Assembly (NCBI GenBank): GCA_005116745.1
Contig: SWDS01000006.1
Span: forward strand, 407,389-446,258
Direction of reading: 5' to 3'
DNA: 38,870 nucleotides
Source of the DNA: Nitrospira sp.
GTDB lineage: Bacteria; Nitrospirota; Nitrospiria; Nitrospirales; Nitrospiraceae
Positions within the stretch are counted from its first letter, which is position 1. Each line of letters begins with the position of its first letter. A program made the translations under genes and the position numbers. Positions 16,616-26,400 of the stretch are shown one piece after another. The notes under the pieces are model-generated. The model was given only the letters and a program-made list of their open reading frames with translations. It ran no database searches and was not told where the DNA came from.

Positions 16616-19600
16616 TCCAGAACGCCACCGCCGGGATCGGGCGGCTGCTGTCGCACCTCGACATCGTCCAGGGCGATGTCGAGGCGGCGCGCGCGTTTCT
16701 GAAACTGCTGGGCTGGGACCTGCCGCCAGGCCTCGACGACATCGGCTTAGCCGCACTCAACCTCAGCGATTTTCTGACGAAGCTCGACGCAGTCATCGGC
16801 GCGTCCGACGCCGAATGGAACGACGACTTGGCCATGGCGGGCCGCATCGCCGACCTCGCCCTCGCGATCGAAGCACTCACGCGGCAGATTCACGACTTGG
16901 CGCAGACCCTGCCCACCAGACAGGCGTCTTTCGACGACTACGTAGATCGCACGCAGATCCACAAGGAACTCCCGAGACGGCTGTTCGATTTTCTCGCCGC
17001 GAACTTCCTGGCGCAGGCCTCGCCGCTCACCTACGCCGCCCTGCACCTGCTGAACATCATCGATTATCCCTACTACGCCGCTGATCCAACGAAATTTCAG
17101 GTCGAACACGTCCGCGCCACGATCAACTATCACCTCTTCAAGGTGGCGGTGACGAGCCTTGATCAGCTCTTTACCGAGGCCTACGGCTGGCACACGCCCG
17201 ACTTCCAATCGATGACCTTCCTCACCAGGCTGAGCCAGCTGCTGCAAACGCTGGGGCTACGGAGTCGTATCCAACCCCTGAGTCCGCAAGCGCAGGAGGC
17301 CTGGCTGGGACGAGCCGAAACAAGTTCCAACCAACCGCCGCAACTCATCACCTTCCTGCACGAGGAACGCGGCTCCGCATTCGGGGTGCGGTTGGGCCTC
17401 TCGCTCTTCGGCGCCGCTCCCACGTCGGCTGGCGCGAGTGATGCCGGACTCGGCCTCGCCCTCATTATTCAAGGCCGCGCGGAGGGAACGGTCCCCTTCC
17501 CCCGCTTGGAAGACACCCGCATCGAATGGTCTGGCAACGTGGAGGTGTTGAAGCGATTAGCCGTCATCCTCCGTCCTGAACAGGATCTCACCCTGCGCAA
17601 GGGAGCTGGGCTCGCCGATGCTCTCAACGGCCGCTTCGCGCTGGGCCTGCGGCATGGCCAACCGACCGGCGAACTCAAGCCGTTGGTCCGCCTACCCGGA
17701 GGCTCGGCCCTGCGTTATCAGCAGTTTTCCGTCGCAGGCGGCCTCGATGCCTCCTCGGCCACCCGCATGGAGACGTTTGTAGAGATTGCGCTGCTGGGGC
17801 TCCGATTCGACCTGTCGCTCGCAAATGCAGACAACTTCATTCAAGGCACGGTCGGGCGCGAGTCTGTCCAGGCCCCGTTCGATCTCACGTTGCGGTGGAG
17901 CAGCAGAGAGGGACTGTCGTTTTCCGGCAGCGGGGGGCTGCACGTGTCGCTGTCGTTGCAGCAGGCCGTCGGCCCCGTGAAGTTGGATGCGGCACACATC
18001 GGCATCGACGTGGGCGAAAAGGGCATCGACACGGAAACCAGTGTCAACGCCCGCTTGGTGCTCGGCCCAGTCACGGCGACCGTCGAACGGATCGGTGTTA
18101 CCGTCGATCTGTCTTTCCAGGAAGGCAACCTTGGCCTCTTCGGTCTGTCGCCGCGCTTCAAGCCGCCGACGGGCCTGGGCTTGGCGCTTGCGACAGCGGG
18201 GGTGACCGGGGGCGGCTTCCTGGGTTTCGATCCCCAGCGCGCCGAATACAGCGGCATGTTGCAGCTGGAACTGGCCGAGACGATCGCCATTAAGGCCCTG
18301 GGCCTGCTCACTACTCGTCTCCCCGACGGCAGCCGCGGCTATTCCTTGATCGTGATCCTGACCGCCGAAGGCTTCGCGCCGATTCCCGTCGGCTTAGGTT
18401 TCACCCTCACCGGCATCGGTGGATTGGTGGCACTGCATCGGACTGTCCGCACCGACGTGTTGCGCGAGGGCCTCAAGACCGGCACCCTGAACTCGGTGTT
18501 GTTTCCCTCTGATCCGCTCCGGAATGCCCCGCAGATCTTCAGCGACCTCCGCCGCGTATTCCCGCCGACCGCAGGCCGCCATGTGGTCGGGCCGATGGTG
18601 CAATTGCGTTGGGGGAGTCCTACGTTACTCACCCTCGATCTGGCGCTGCTCGTTGAACTGCCCTCGCCGGTTCGGGTCGTGGTCTTAGGCCGTCTGCAAG
18701 TCCTGTTACCGAACCAGACCCATCCGCTCATTCAGATTCGCATGGATGCCTTAGGCGTGCTGGATGTTTCGGCCGAGACCGTGGCGTTGGATGCGACGCT
18801 GTATGACTCCCGGATTCTTCAATTTACGCTGACCGGCGATATGGCGCTTCGCGCGGGCTGGGGGCGTCAGCCACAATTTATCTTGGCGATCGGTGGGTTC
18901 CATCCTCGGTTTGCCCCGCCACCGGGGCTTCCAGTGTTACAACGGCTGGCGCTGCAGCTCGCCGATGGTGACTCGCTCCAGTTACGCTGCCAGGCCTATC
19001 TGGCGGTGACGTCGAATACGGTGCAGTTCGGCGCCCGAGTGGATCTCCATGCAGCCGGCGGCGGGTTCAGCTTTGACGGGATGCTCAGCTTCGATGCGAT
19101 TATTCAGCTGGCACCATTAGCCTTTGAAGTTGACGTCGGTGCGGCCTTGGCGTTGCGGTATCGTGGACGGCTGCTAGTGGGCGTCTCGTTCAAGGGGCGT
19201 CTGGCCGGGCCCACGCCCTGGCAGGTGGAGGGCAAGGCCTCGATCAAGTTGTTGTTCTTCTCGGTGTCGGTGTCCTTCTCACGGACATTCGGGAGCAAGG
19301 CCGCGCCACCGCTGCCGGCGGCGGTGGATGTCGTGGGCGTGATCGCCGCCGCCCTGGCCGACCGGCGCAATTGGAGTGGGGCCGTCCCCCGCAGTAGCGC
19401 CCCGGTGGTGACGATCAGAGAGACCGCCCCACCCACCAACGGACTGCGCGTCCATCCTTGGGCGGAACTGACGCTGCGCCAGCGGATCGCGCCGCTGAAC
19501 AGACACATCACGAAGCTGGGCACGGCACCAATTATCGGCGGGCCCACGACGGTGACGGTCTCGCTCACCGATCGCGCCGGCGCCCAACCCTGGCGGACGA

Positions 19601-19914
19601 CGCCGGTCTCGGAGCCCTTCGCCCTGGCGCAGTATGAAGACCTGCGCGAAGACGAGCAGTTGGCGCAACCGGCGTTTGTGCCCTTACAGGGCGGCCTCAC
19701 CGTGGCGGCCGACGATCTGGCGGTGGACGACGAGCTGGGCCTCGCCGCGCCGATTGCCTACGAGACCGTGCTGATTGATCCGACGCGACCGCCAGAGCGG
19801 CCGAAGCCGGGCTATGTGCTCTCGGCGGCAGTGTTGGCCCGGGTCGCTCCCTTCGGCGCCGCCGGCCAGGCCCCGGCGCGAAAACGACGACGTGCCACCG
19901 CACTCATGGCGTAA
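16600..19914 (+). CDS. Large beta-rich protein, DUF6603-like
   Basis: The 1104-residue protein starts with GTG at 16600, supported by AAGAAGGA ending 9 nt upstream, and overlaps the PLD gene by 16 nt. Residues 1-250 are mainly helical. From about 260 to 930 come long runs of amphipathic, Gly-rich beta strands (GLGLALATAGVTGGGFLGFD, GFTLTGIGGLVALHR, FEVDVGAALALRYRGRLLVG) that I recognise as DUF6603-like. The C-terminal 170 residues are Pro- and Asp-rich and end in a basic tail (KRRRATALM). There is no signal peptide. No biochemical role is known to me; the long hydrophobic-face beta structure could form a solenoid or lipid-binding groove, which is speculation. Confidence 0.8.
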   Translation: MADHLVQNATAGIGRLLSHLDIVQGDVEAARAFLKLLGWDLPPGLDDIGLAALNLSDFLTKLDAVIGASDAEWNDDLAMAGRIADLALAIEALTRQIHDLAQTLPTRQASFDDYVDRTQIHKELPRRLFDFLAANFLAQASPLTYAALHLLNIIDYPYYAADPTKFQVEHVRATINYHLFKVAVTSLDQLFTEAYGWHTPDFQSMTFLTRLSQLLQTLGLRSRIQPLSPQAQEAWLGRAETSSNQPPQLITFLHEERGSAFGVRLGLSLFGAAPTSAGASDAGLGLALIIQGRAEGTVPFPRLEDTRIEWSGNVEVLKRLAVILRPEQDLTLRKGAGLADALNGRFALGLRHGQPTGELKPLVRLPGGSALRYQQFSVAGGLDASSATRMETFVEIALLGLRFDLSLANADNFIQGTVGRESVQAPFDLTLRWSSREGLSFSGSGGLHVSLSLQQAVGPVKLDAAHIGIDVGEKGIDTETSVNARLVLGPVTATVERIGVTVDLSFQEGNLGLFGLSPRFKPPTGLGLALATAGVTGGGFLGFDPQRAEYSGMLQLELAETIAIKALGLLTTRLPDGSRGYSLIVILTAEGFAPIPVGLGFTLTGIGGLVALHRTVRTDVLREGLKTGTLNSVLFPSDPLRNAPQIFSDLRRVFPPTAGRHVVGPMVQLRWGSPTLLTLDLALLVELPSPVRVVVLGRLQVLLPNQTHPLIQIRMDALGVLDVSAETVALDATLYDSRILQFTLTGDMALRAGWGRQPQFILAIGGFHPRFAPPPGLPVLQRLALQLADGDSLQLRCQAYLAVTSNTVQFGARVDLHAAGGGFSFDGMLSFDAIIQLAPLAFEVDVGAALALRYRGRLLVGVSFKGRLAGPTPWQVEGKASIKLLFFSVSVSFSRTFGSKAAPPLPAAVDVVGVIAAALADRRNWSGAVPRSSAPVVTIRETAPPTNGLRVHPWAELTLRQRIAPLNRHITKLGTAPIIGGPTTVTVSLTDRAGAQPWRTTPVSEPFALAQYEDLREDEQLAQPAFVPLQGGLTVAADDLAVDDELGLAAPIAYETVLIDPTRPPERPKPGYVLSAAVLARVAPFGAAGQAPARKRRRATALMA

Positions 19915-19934
19915 TTCAATTGGGATGACACACC

Positions 19935-22547
19935 ATGCCTGAACAGACCGCAGCCACCTATCGCTTCTACTCCTGGCTTCGCCAAGGACTCCTCGCGGGC
20001 CTCTCCGGTCCCGGCGTTTCCAGTCCGGCCACGGCGGGCCGCCTCGCATTGCCGGTCCGTCTCAGGGTGAACGAGCGTGCACCCATCGATGTCAATGTGC
20101 AACTCCATGGCCCCGGTGACATCACCGGCCTGGACGCACGCGAGATCATTCGCACAGAGCCCCATGCCCACATGACCGACTTCGAGCCGAATTACTTTCC
20201 GGCCATCGAATTCGACCGGCCCGATTTCCCCTGGCTCTTCACCCCGGCGTCGTCCGACAGCGCACGGCGCCTGCGACCGTGGATCTGCTTGATCGTCGTC
20301 CCCAGGGAACGGGCCACGCTCAAGACCAATCCGCAGCGGCCCTTGCCGGCGATCACCTGCGCCCTGGAAGACCTGCCCGACCTCGATCAGTCCTGGGCAT
20401 GGGCCCACGCACAAATCGTGGCAAGCCAGAGCGCGACGCCCGATCCCTCACCGCACGCGACGTTGCAGAAGCTTCTTCACGACCATCCTGAACGTACACT
20501 CTCGCGGCTGTTGGCTCCGCGCCGCCTCGATCCCAATACCGCCTACTACGCCTGCCTCGTGCCAACCTACGATGTGGGGAGGAAAGCGGGGCTGGGCGAG
20601 CCGATCACTCTGGAGGACGAACAGACATTAAAACAGGCTTGGGTGAAGAACGCCGCGCCCGGACCAGTCACATTGCCGGTCTTTTTCCAGTGGGAGTTTC
20701 GGACCGGCCTCGCGGGAGACTTCGAATCGCTCGCACGCCGGTTGAAGGCCCAGCCCCTGCCCTCTACGGTTGGCTTGCGGCCGGTGGACATCCGAACTCC
20801 CGGCTGGGGCATGCCGACGTTGTCGCCTGGCGCGCCGGGCAGCCTGTTGGATCTGGGTGGAGCCCTTCTCACTCCGGAGACTCAGCCGCGTGCCTGGCCC
20901 GACCAACCGCGCAAGACGTTCCAACTGGCCCTCGGCGCCATCCTCAACGCACCGGCAGCGATGGCCGGTACCAGCGGAGCCCCGGCGCTCCTCGGCCCGC
21001 CCCTCTATGGGCAATGGTACGTAGACCTGGACAGCCTACCTCCCGCAGACCAACCGCCACACTGGTTCCGCGTTCTGAATCTGGATCCGCGCCACCGCAT
21101 CGCCGCCGGTATCGGTACGATGGTGATCCAACAGGAGCAGGAGCCGTTGATGGCCTCGGCCTGGGATCAATTGGAGCAGGAACGGCGGGATCGACAGCGA
21201 CTCAAGTGTGCGCAGCTGGCGGAGGCCGTCGGCGACAGCCTCTCGAAGAAACATTTCGCCGCGCTCGACCCGGCGAGACTGCTGCAACTCACTGGACCGG
21301 CGCTGCGAGCGTTGACGGGCATCGCCACATCCCCCACGCCGCCGCCGACTGCCGCCAATACCCTGTTGTCCGGCCATCCGGCCGTGACCGGCGCCTTTCG
21401 CCGCCTGACGCGCGTCCATGGCCCAATCGCCTCCCATGCCGCCACACTCGACGCGATTCGACTCCCTGCCACGTCGCCCGCCTCAACGTCCGGCCAGGCG
21501 TTTCGCCCGTTCATGCAGTTTTCCGTCGCAACCAAGCAGCGGCAGGCGCCGGCATTGCGTGAATGGTCTGAGCTGAAGGTGGAGATGCTGCGGCGCCTGG
21601 CCCCGAAGGAGGCGGTGTTGGCTGCGGTGAAAAAGACGATGCCTACCGTCGAGAATACGGAGCTGACGACCTTCGCGCCGAGCTTTCCGCAGCCGATGTA
21701 TGAACCTCTACGCGACTACGCACCGGACCTGTTGTTGCCCGGCATGGACCAGGTGCCCTCAAGCACCATCGCGCTCCTCAAGACCAATCCGGAGTTGATC
21801 GAGGCCTACATGGTCGGACTCAACCACGAGATGAGCCGCGAACTGCTCTGGCGTGGGTTTCCGACCGATCAGCGCGGCACCTACTTCCGGCAATTCTGGG
21901 ATGCTGGTGGCGATGAACTGCCCAGCACCGATGCAGAGCGTGAGGCTCGTTTTGACATCACACGAATCACCTCCTGGGCGGCGGACAGCCGCCTCGGCTC
22001 CCACAGTGCGCGTGGCTCGGCGGTCGGCCAGATGGTGCTGCTCATCCGCGGCGACCTCCTGCGGCGTTACCCACGCGCCATGGTCTATGCGTTGGAAAGC
22101 GTCTGGTCTGCAGATGGCACCAGGCGTGAGCTGGGCACGGTGGAACGGTATCCCATTTTCCGCGCGACCCAGGCACCAGACATCACTATGCTGGGGTTTC
22201 CGCTGACCGAAGCGGACGTTCGCGGAGCCGACAACAAAGCCGGAGGACACCCAGGCTGGTTCTTCGTGCTGCAGGAGCAGCCGACGGAACCGCGATTCGG
22301 CATGGACATCCCCACGACCTATGGCGGTACCCCCGCTCACTGGCGCGACCTGACATGGGGACATCTGGCGGAGGACGAAGCCGCGCTGAAACAGATTGTG
22401 TATGTGCCGATCGACGGTCTATTGAAAGATGCCGTGGTCGATCAGATTCCGTGGGGAAAAAATTCGGCGCATATGGCCACCATCACCAGACAACCTCCGT
22501 TCCGCGTAGCGGTCCATGCCAGAACCTGGCTGCCGGGCCGGCAGTAG
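19935..22547 (+). CDS. 870-aa protein of unknown function
   Basis: The ATG at 19935 follows the DUF6603-like gene by 20 nt. There is no signal peptide or membrane helix. The motif DFEPNYFPAIEFDRPDFPW followed by LFTPA and LRPWICLIVV (about 78-120) is one I recall from uncharacterised large proteins, but no function is attached. The C-terminal part has motifs such as MVGLNHEMSRELLWRGFPTD (about 630-650) and GWFFVLQEQPTEPRFGMD (about 770-790), which suggest a conserved fold, not random sequence. Low Cys and abundant Pro, Arg and Leu are typical of cytoplasmic structural proteins. It is probably part of one complex with its neighbours. Confidence 0.75.
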   Translation: MPEQTAATYRFYSWLRQGLLAGLSGPGVSSPATAGRLALPVRLRVNERAPIDVNVQLHGPGDITGLDAREIIRTEPHAHMTDFEPNYFPAIEFDRPDFPWLFTPASSDSARRLRPWICLIVVPRERATLKTNPQRPLPAITCALEDLPDLDQSWAWAHAQIVASQSATPDPSPHATLQKLLHDHPERTLSRLLAPRRLDPNTAYYACLVPTYDVGRKAGLGEPITLEDEQTLKQAWVKNAAPGPVTLPVFFQWEFRTGLAGDFESLARRLKAQPLPSTVGLRPVDIRTPGWGMPTLSPGAPGSLLDLGGALLTPETQPRAWPDQPRKTFQLALGAILNAPAAMAGTSGAPALLGPPLYGQWYVDLDSLPPADQPPHWFRVLNLDPRHRIAAGIGTMVIQQEQEPLMASAWDQLEQERRDRQRLKCAQLAEAVGDSLSKKHFAALDPARLLQLTGPALRALTGIATSPTPPPTAANTLLSGHPAVTGAFRRLTRVHGPIASHAATLDAIRLPATSPASTSGQAFRPFMQFSVATKQRQAPALREWSELKVEMLRRLAPKEAVLAAVKKTMPTVENTELTTFAPSFPQPMYEPLRDYAPDLLLPGMDQVPSSTIALLKTNPELIEAYMVGLNHEMSRELLWRGFPTDQRGTYFRQFWDAGGDELPSTDAEREARFDITRITSWAADSRLGSHSARGSAVGQMVLLIRGDLLRRYPRAMVYALESVWSADGTRRELGTVERYPIFRATQAPDITMLGFPLTEADVRGADNKAGGHPGWFFVLQEQPTEPRFGMDIPTTYGGTPAHWRDLTWGHLAEDEAALKQIVYVPIDGLLKDAVVDQIPWGKNSAHMATITRQPPFRVAVHARTWLPGRQ

Positions 22548-22567
22548 CGTCGGAAAGAGAGGAGATC

Positions 22568-23377
22568 ATGCCCTATTTGGAACAAGAAACTGCGCGACTC
22601 CAGACGGCCCTGCAGGCCTTGGCCGCGCAACAGACGACGTTGACGACCCAACTCACCACCCAGCAGCAGGCGGTAACGGCGGCACAGGCCCAGCGCAGCC
22701 ACGCGCAGAACGGCTTGGCCCAGGCCCAAGCCCGCATTCCGCCGCTGCAGGCAGCCGCTGCTGCAGCGGACGCTCAGGTCGCGGAGGCGCAACAGGATCT
22801 GCTCGATACATCTGAACCGCCGCAAGGCATCCCTCCCGCCACCTGGAGAGCGCGTCTGGCCGCGCTGAGAAAAAAACTCGCCGAGGCCAAGACCGCCGCA
22901 ACCGCAGCGCATGCAAGGGTGACTGAAGCACAGCAGGGCGTGGCGCAAGCGCAGGCGCAAGTACGGGCTGCGGATGTTCAAGTTTCGGCGGCGACCGCCG
23001 CGGTGCAGGCTACCCAGGCCGCGATCGCCGCCCTTCAACCCCGCCGCCAGGAGCTCCAAGCGATGCTCGCCGAGATCGAGCGCATGAATGCAGAGATCAC
23101 GCGCGACCCGCTGGCGAGGGAGGTCCTGCAACAGGTGGCGGCAGACCTGTCGGCCCGCACGACGACGTTGGAAGATACTCTTCTCACGACGCGGTTCGAG
23201 CTGGAGGATGCCGAGACGTTCCTCGCAAGCGTGATCACCAGGCGCAACGAATTGACGACGCTGCTTGCCGACCTCGCCAGACAAATCCCTGAGGCGGAGG
23301 CGCAACAGGCAGCGGCCCAGCAGGCGCTGGCGGCTGCCGAAGCGGAGGTTGGCACGCATTTGCAGGATGGGCCGTAG
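22568..23377 (+). CDS. Ala/Gln-rich coiled-coil protein
   Basis: The ATG at 22568, 5 nt after GAGGAG, gives 269 residues; the longer frame from 22355 overlaps the previous gene. The whole protein is a predicted coiled coil, dominated by Ala, Gln, Glu and Leu, with repeats such as QAQRSHAQNGLAQAQARI and AAAAADAQVAEAQQ. A break around 85-100 (TSEPPQGIPPATW) may be a hairpin turn between two antiparallel arms. It has no signal or membrane segment. The giant downstream protein contains similar coiled-coil tracts, so the two may pair. Function unknown. Confidence 0.75.
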   Translation: MPYLEQETARLQTALQALAAQQTTLTTQLTTQQQAVTAAQAQRSHAQNGLAQAQARIPPLQAAAAAADAQVAEAQQDLLDTSEPPQGIPPATWRARLAALRKKLAEAKTAATAAHARVTEAQQGVAQAQAQVRAADVQVSAATAAVQATQAAIAALQPRRQELQAMLAEIERMNAEITRDPLAREVLQQVAADLSARTTTLEDTLLTTRFELEDAETFLASVITRRNELTTLLADLARQIPEAEAQQAAAQQALAAAEAEVGTHLQDGP

Positions 23378-23404
23378 GTTTCTGTTAAGGAAAGGATCAG
23401 CAGC

Positions 23405-26400
23405 GTGAGACCGATCTCTGAAGGATCAGATATTCCCGAACGGGTGCCCCCGGCATTGCTCCGGGCATGGGCAACTAAGCTCCGCCAATTGCAGGCAGCG
23501 CACGACCGGGCCGTCGCGCGGGCCCAGGCGGCGCAACGACGGGCTGCCCTGCTCATCAGGCAACGGGCGCTCTATCAGGCCGAGTTGGCTCGGGTGAACG
23601 CCAAGATCACAGCCACGCAGGAGGCCGTGACTCGAAAGAAAGGCGACGTGGCGGCACTGTCGGCGCAAGTCGACGAACATCGAACCGCCCGCGATGCCGC
23701 GACGGCCCGGCTGCTTGGCACGGATCGCCTCAGCGGCACAGTCGCGACGACGCATCCTCTGCTGCTGTTCCCCGTCCGCGTAGAAACCAGGTTTACCTCG
23801 AGGCGGACGGGACCGGGCACCGACCTTCTGCTCCGCGTGTATCCCGACGACATTCATCTCGACAGCCACGAACCGGCCCTCACGGAGGAAGAAGAACGCC
23901 GCAGCAAGGAGTTCTGGGCCCATGTCACCGCCGCGTCCGTAGGCACGGATCGGCAGGAGCACCTCAGGCAAGGCTGGCAACGACTCACCGAACAATTCGG
24001 CACGACTCGCGCCGCTTGGATCGCCCACGTGCTTGATCTCGCCCAAGCCGGAACGGTCGCGCGTCGGGACGACAGCTGGACGCGCGCTCCCCACACGCAG
24101 GTCCTGCCGGATCGCTGGGTCGCTATTGGCTATCGCAGCGATGCAGCGCGTGTCACTGCCTGGGGCAAGACAATCCCGGAGACCGTGGCGGTCGGGCCGG
24201 ACCCACGCGGCACGGGCCCGGTCGGTAGCAATGGACTGCCGCCTGTCGATGAGGGCATGAAGTGGATCACCGATTTCGATACGGCTGAATCCATCGGGAT
24301 GGGTCTACGTATTCCCGTTACAGAGGAAGACGCCCGGGCAGGTTTCGATCGGATCGTCGTGCTGGGCCTCAAGGCCTCATGGGATGCCCCGACCACGGCC
24401 GACCGATTGGTTCGACTGCTCGATGCCCACCATTACACCGGCAGCCTTGCTCTCGTGGAGCAACAGATGCCCACGAACAACACGGCGGAAGCCTCCGCCG
24501 GGTATCGTTCGACGGGGCGCGATGTCGCCGACAGCATGGGCGTCGAACTGGGTGCTTCGCTCCTCCGTCCTGGGTCCGACGGCGAGTTGCTGGCGCAGGC
24601 CCTGGGCCTGCCGACTTCCGTCTTTGCCCATGTTCGCGGTGCCGACGGATCGGAACAACGCCGGTCCTCGCTGATGCAATCGGCTCTGCTCGCGCTTTGC
24701 GACAGTCCGCTCTTACGGCAACTGCTCGGCGCAGCCGGAGCGGACGTGCTGCGCGACCATTTCACAAAGTACGTCCGTGCTCGCGGGCCACTGCCGGTCT
24801 TGCGTGTCGACAGCCAACCTTACGGCCTGCTGCCGGTGGCGGCACTCGACCGCTGGATCTCGGCGACCGGTCAGGACCAGGAACGGGCGTTGGCTACCTG
24901 GTGGCGTGCGCAACGATTGACACGCCGCCGCCAGGCGTCACAAGCCCTCCAGACCACGGTTGAATCCAACCCCGTCGTACTTTTGGCGCAGGAAGCGAAC
25001 GCCTCCCGCTACACCTTGCGCGAATTTCCCGAAGTCTCCACTCAACAGCCGCCCCTGCCGAAGCGGTTGCTGACCGAGGCCTTCCGGACGTTGCTGCTGA
25101 CTCGCGCACTCTCCACTCCGCACGAGCCGGCCTGGGACGAAGTGACGGCCCTGCCTGAACCGGTTCGGCAACAACTGCTCGCGGAAGTGATGGATCTGCT
25201 CACCTACCGCCTCGATGCCTGGGGCACATCCCTCGCCACCAGGCGGTTGGCCGTCATGCGGCAGGCGGCGCCCTCCGGCATCAGGCTCGGCGCCTACGGC
25301 TGGGTAGAACAGGTTCGACGTGCGGCCTCGCTGCAACCGGTTCCGGCACTTCCGGCCGGTGTCCCTGCACCACTCTCACGCTCTGAACAGAACAAGGGCT
25401 TCGTCCACGCTCCTTCGCTCGGGCATGCGGCGGCCGCCGCCGTGCTGCGAAGTGGCTACCTGTCGCAAGAATCAAATCGCGCACCCGGCGCGTCGCCCTT
25501 TGCCGTCGACCTTTCATCAGAGCGGGTCCATCGCGCCAAGTGGCTGCTCGACGGAGTGCGCCAAGGTCAGTCCCTGACCGCCCTGCTCGGATATCGATTC
25601 GAACGCCATCTCCACGAACGTGGGCTGGACCGCTATATTCAGCGATTTCGCGCCCTCACGAGCTTCACCGGTACCGACCGCTTCGCCGATATTCGCGATA
25701 CCCTCACACGGGCTGAGCGGCTGGTGCACGAGGTGACCGTGCTGACGGCGCAACGTGATCAGGCCCTGCGCCGGGCTGAAGACGCCCGCGGCTTGAAGGC
25801 CGAGCGAGAGCGCCGCGCGGACACCTATCGCGCCGAACTGGGGACGGTCGCCACGCTCGCGCAACAGGCGCAGGCCGCGCAGGCACAGGTGGCGCAGGCG
25901 GCTCAGGTGCTAGCGCAACAACAGGCGGCAAAACCGCAGGGCAAGGTGATTCAACCCACTGTGCGGCGTTATGCCGTCCAGTTGTTGGAAGCGCGGGATT
26001 TGGATGAGTGGGACAATCGCGTGGAACAGCTGACCCAGGCCCATACCACCGCCCTGGCCCAAGCCGCCGCCGCACAGCAGGTCGTCAGCGACCGGGATGG
26101 CTCACGCCTGCTCGCGGAACGGGCCCAGGCCAAGATGCTCAATGCTGCTGATCCGGATTCCATTCCCGCCGCGCAGCAGATGGCGGTCGGGCAAGAAACC
26201 CTCGCCGCAGAACTCGACCGCCAGGTCCTCGCCAAGGAAGGCGGGCAGCGCGGTAAGGCTATGAGCGATCTCCTCGCCGCCAGGACCGCACTCACCACGC
26301 GCCTCGCCGCGCAATGGAATGAGGCACTAAAATCGTTGTCGGCTGCCGCCGTCGTCGACGGACTGGCCCTTCACCGGCGATGGAGCGCAAGCCAACAACG

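Noticed and set aside
15989-16756. 255-aa minus-strand ORF opposite the PLD gene
   Set aside because: Long antisense frames are common in GC-rich genes; the plus-strand frame has HKD motifs and a matching operon order.
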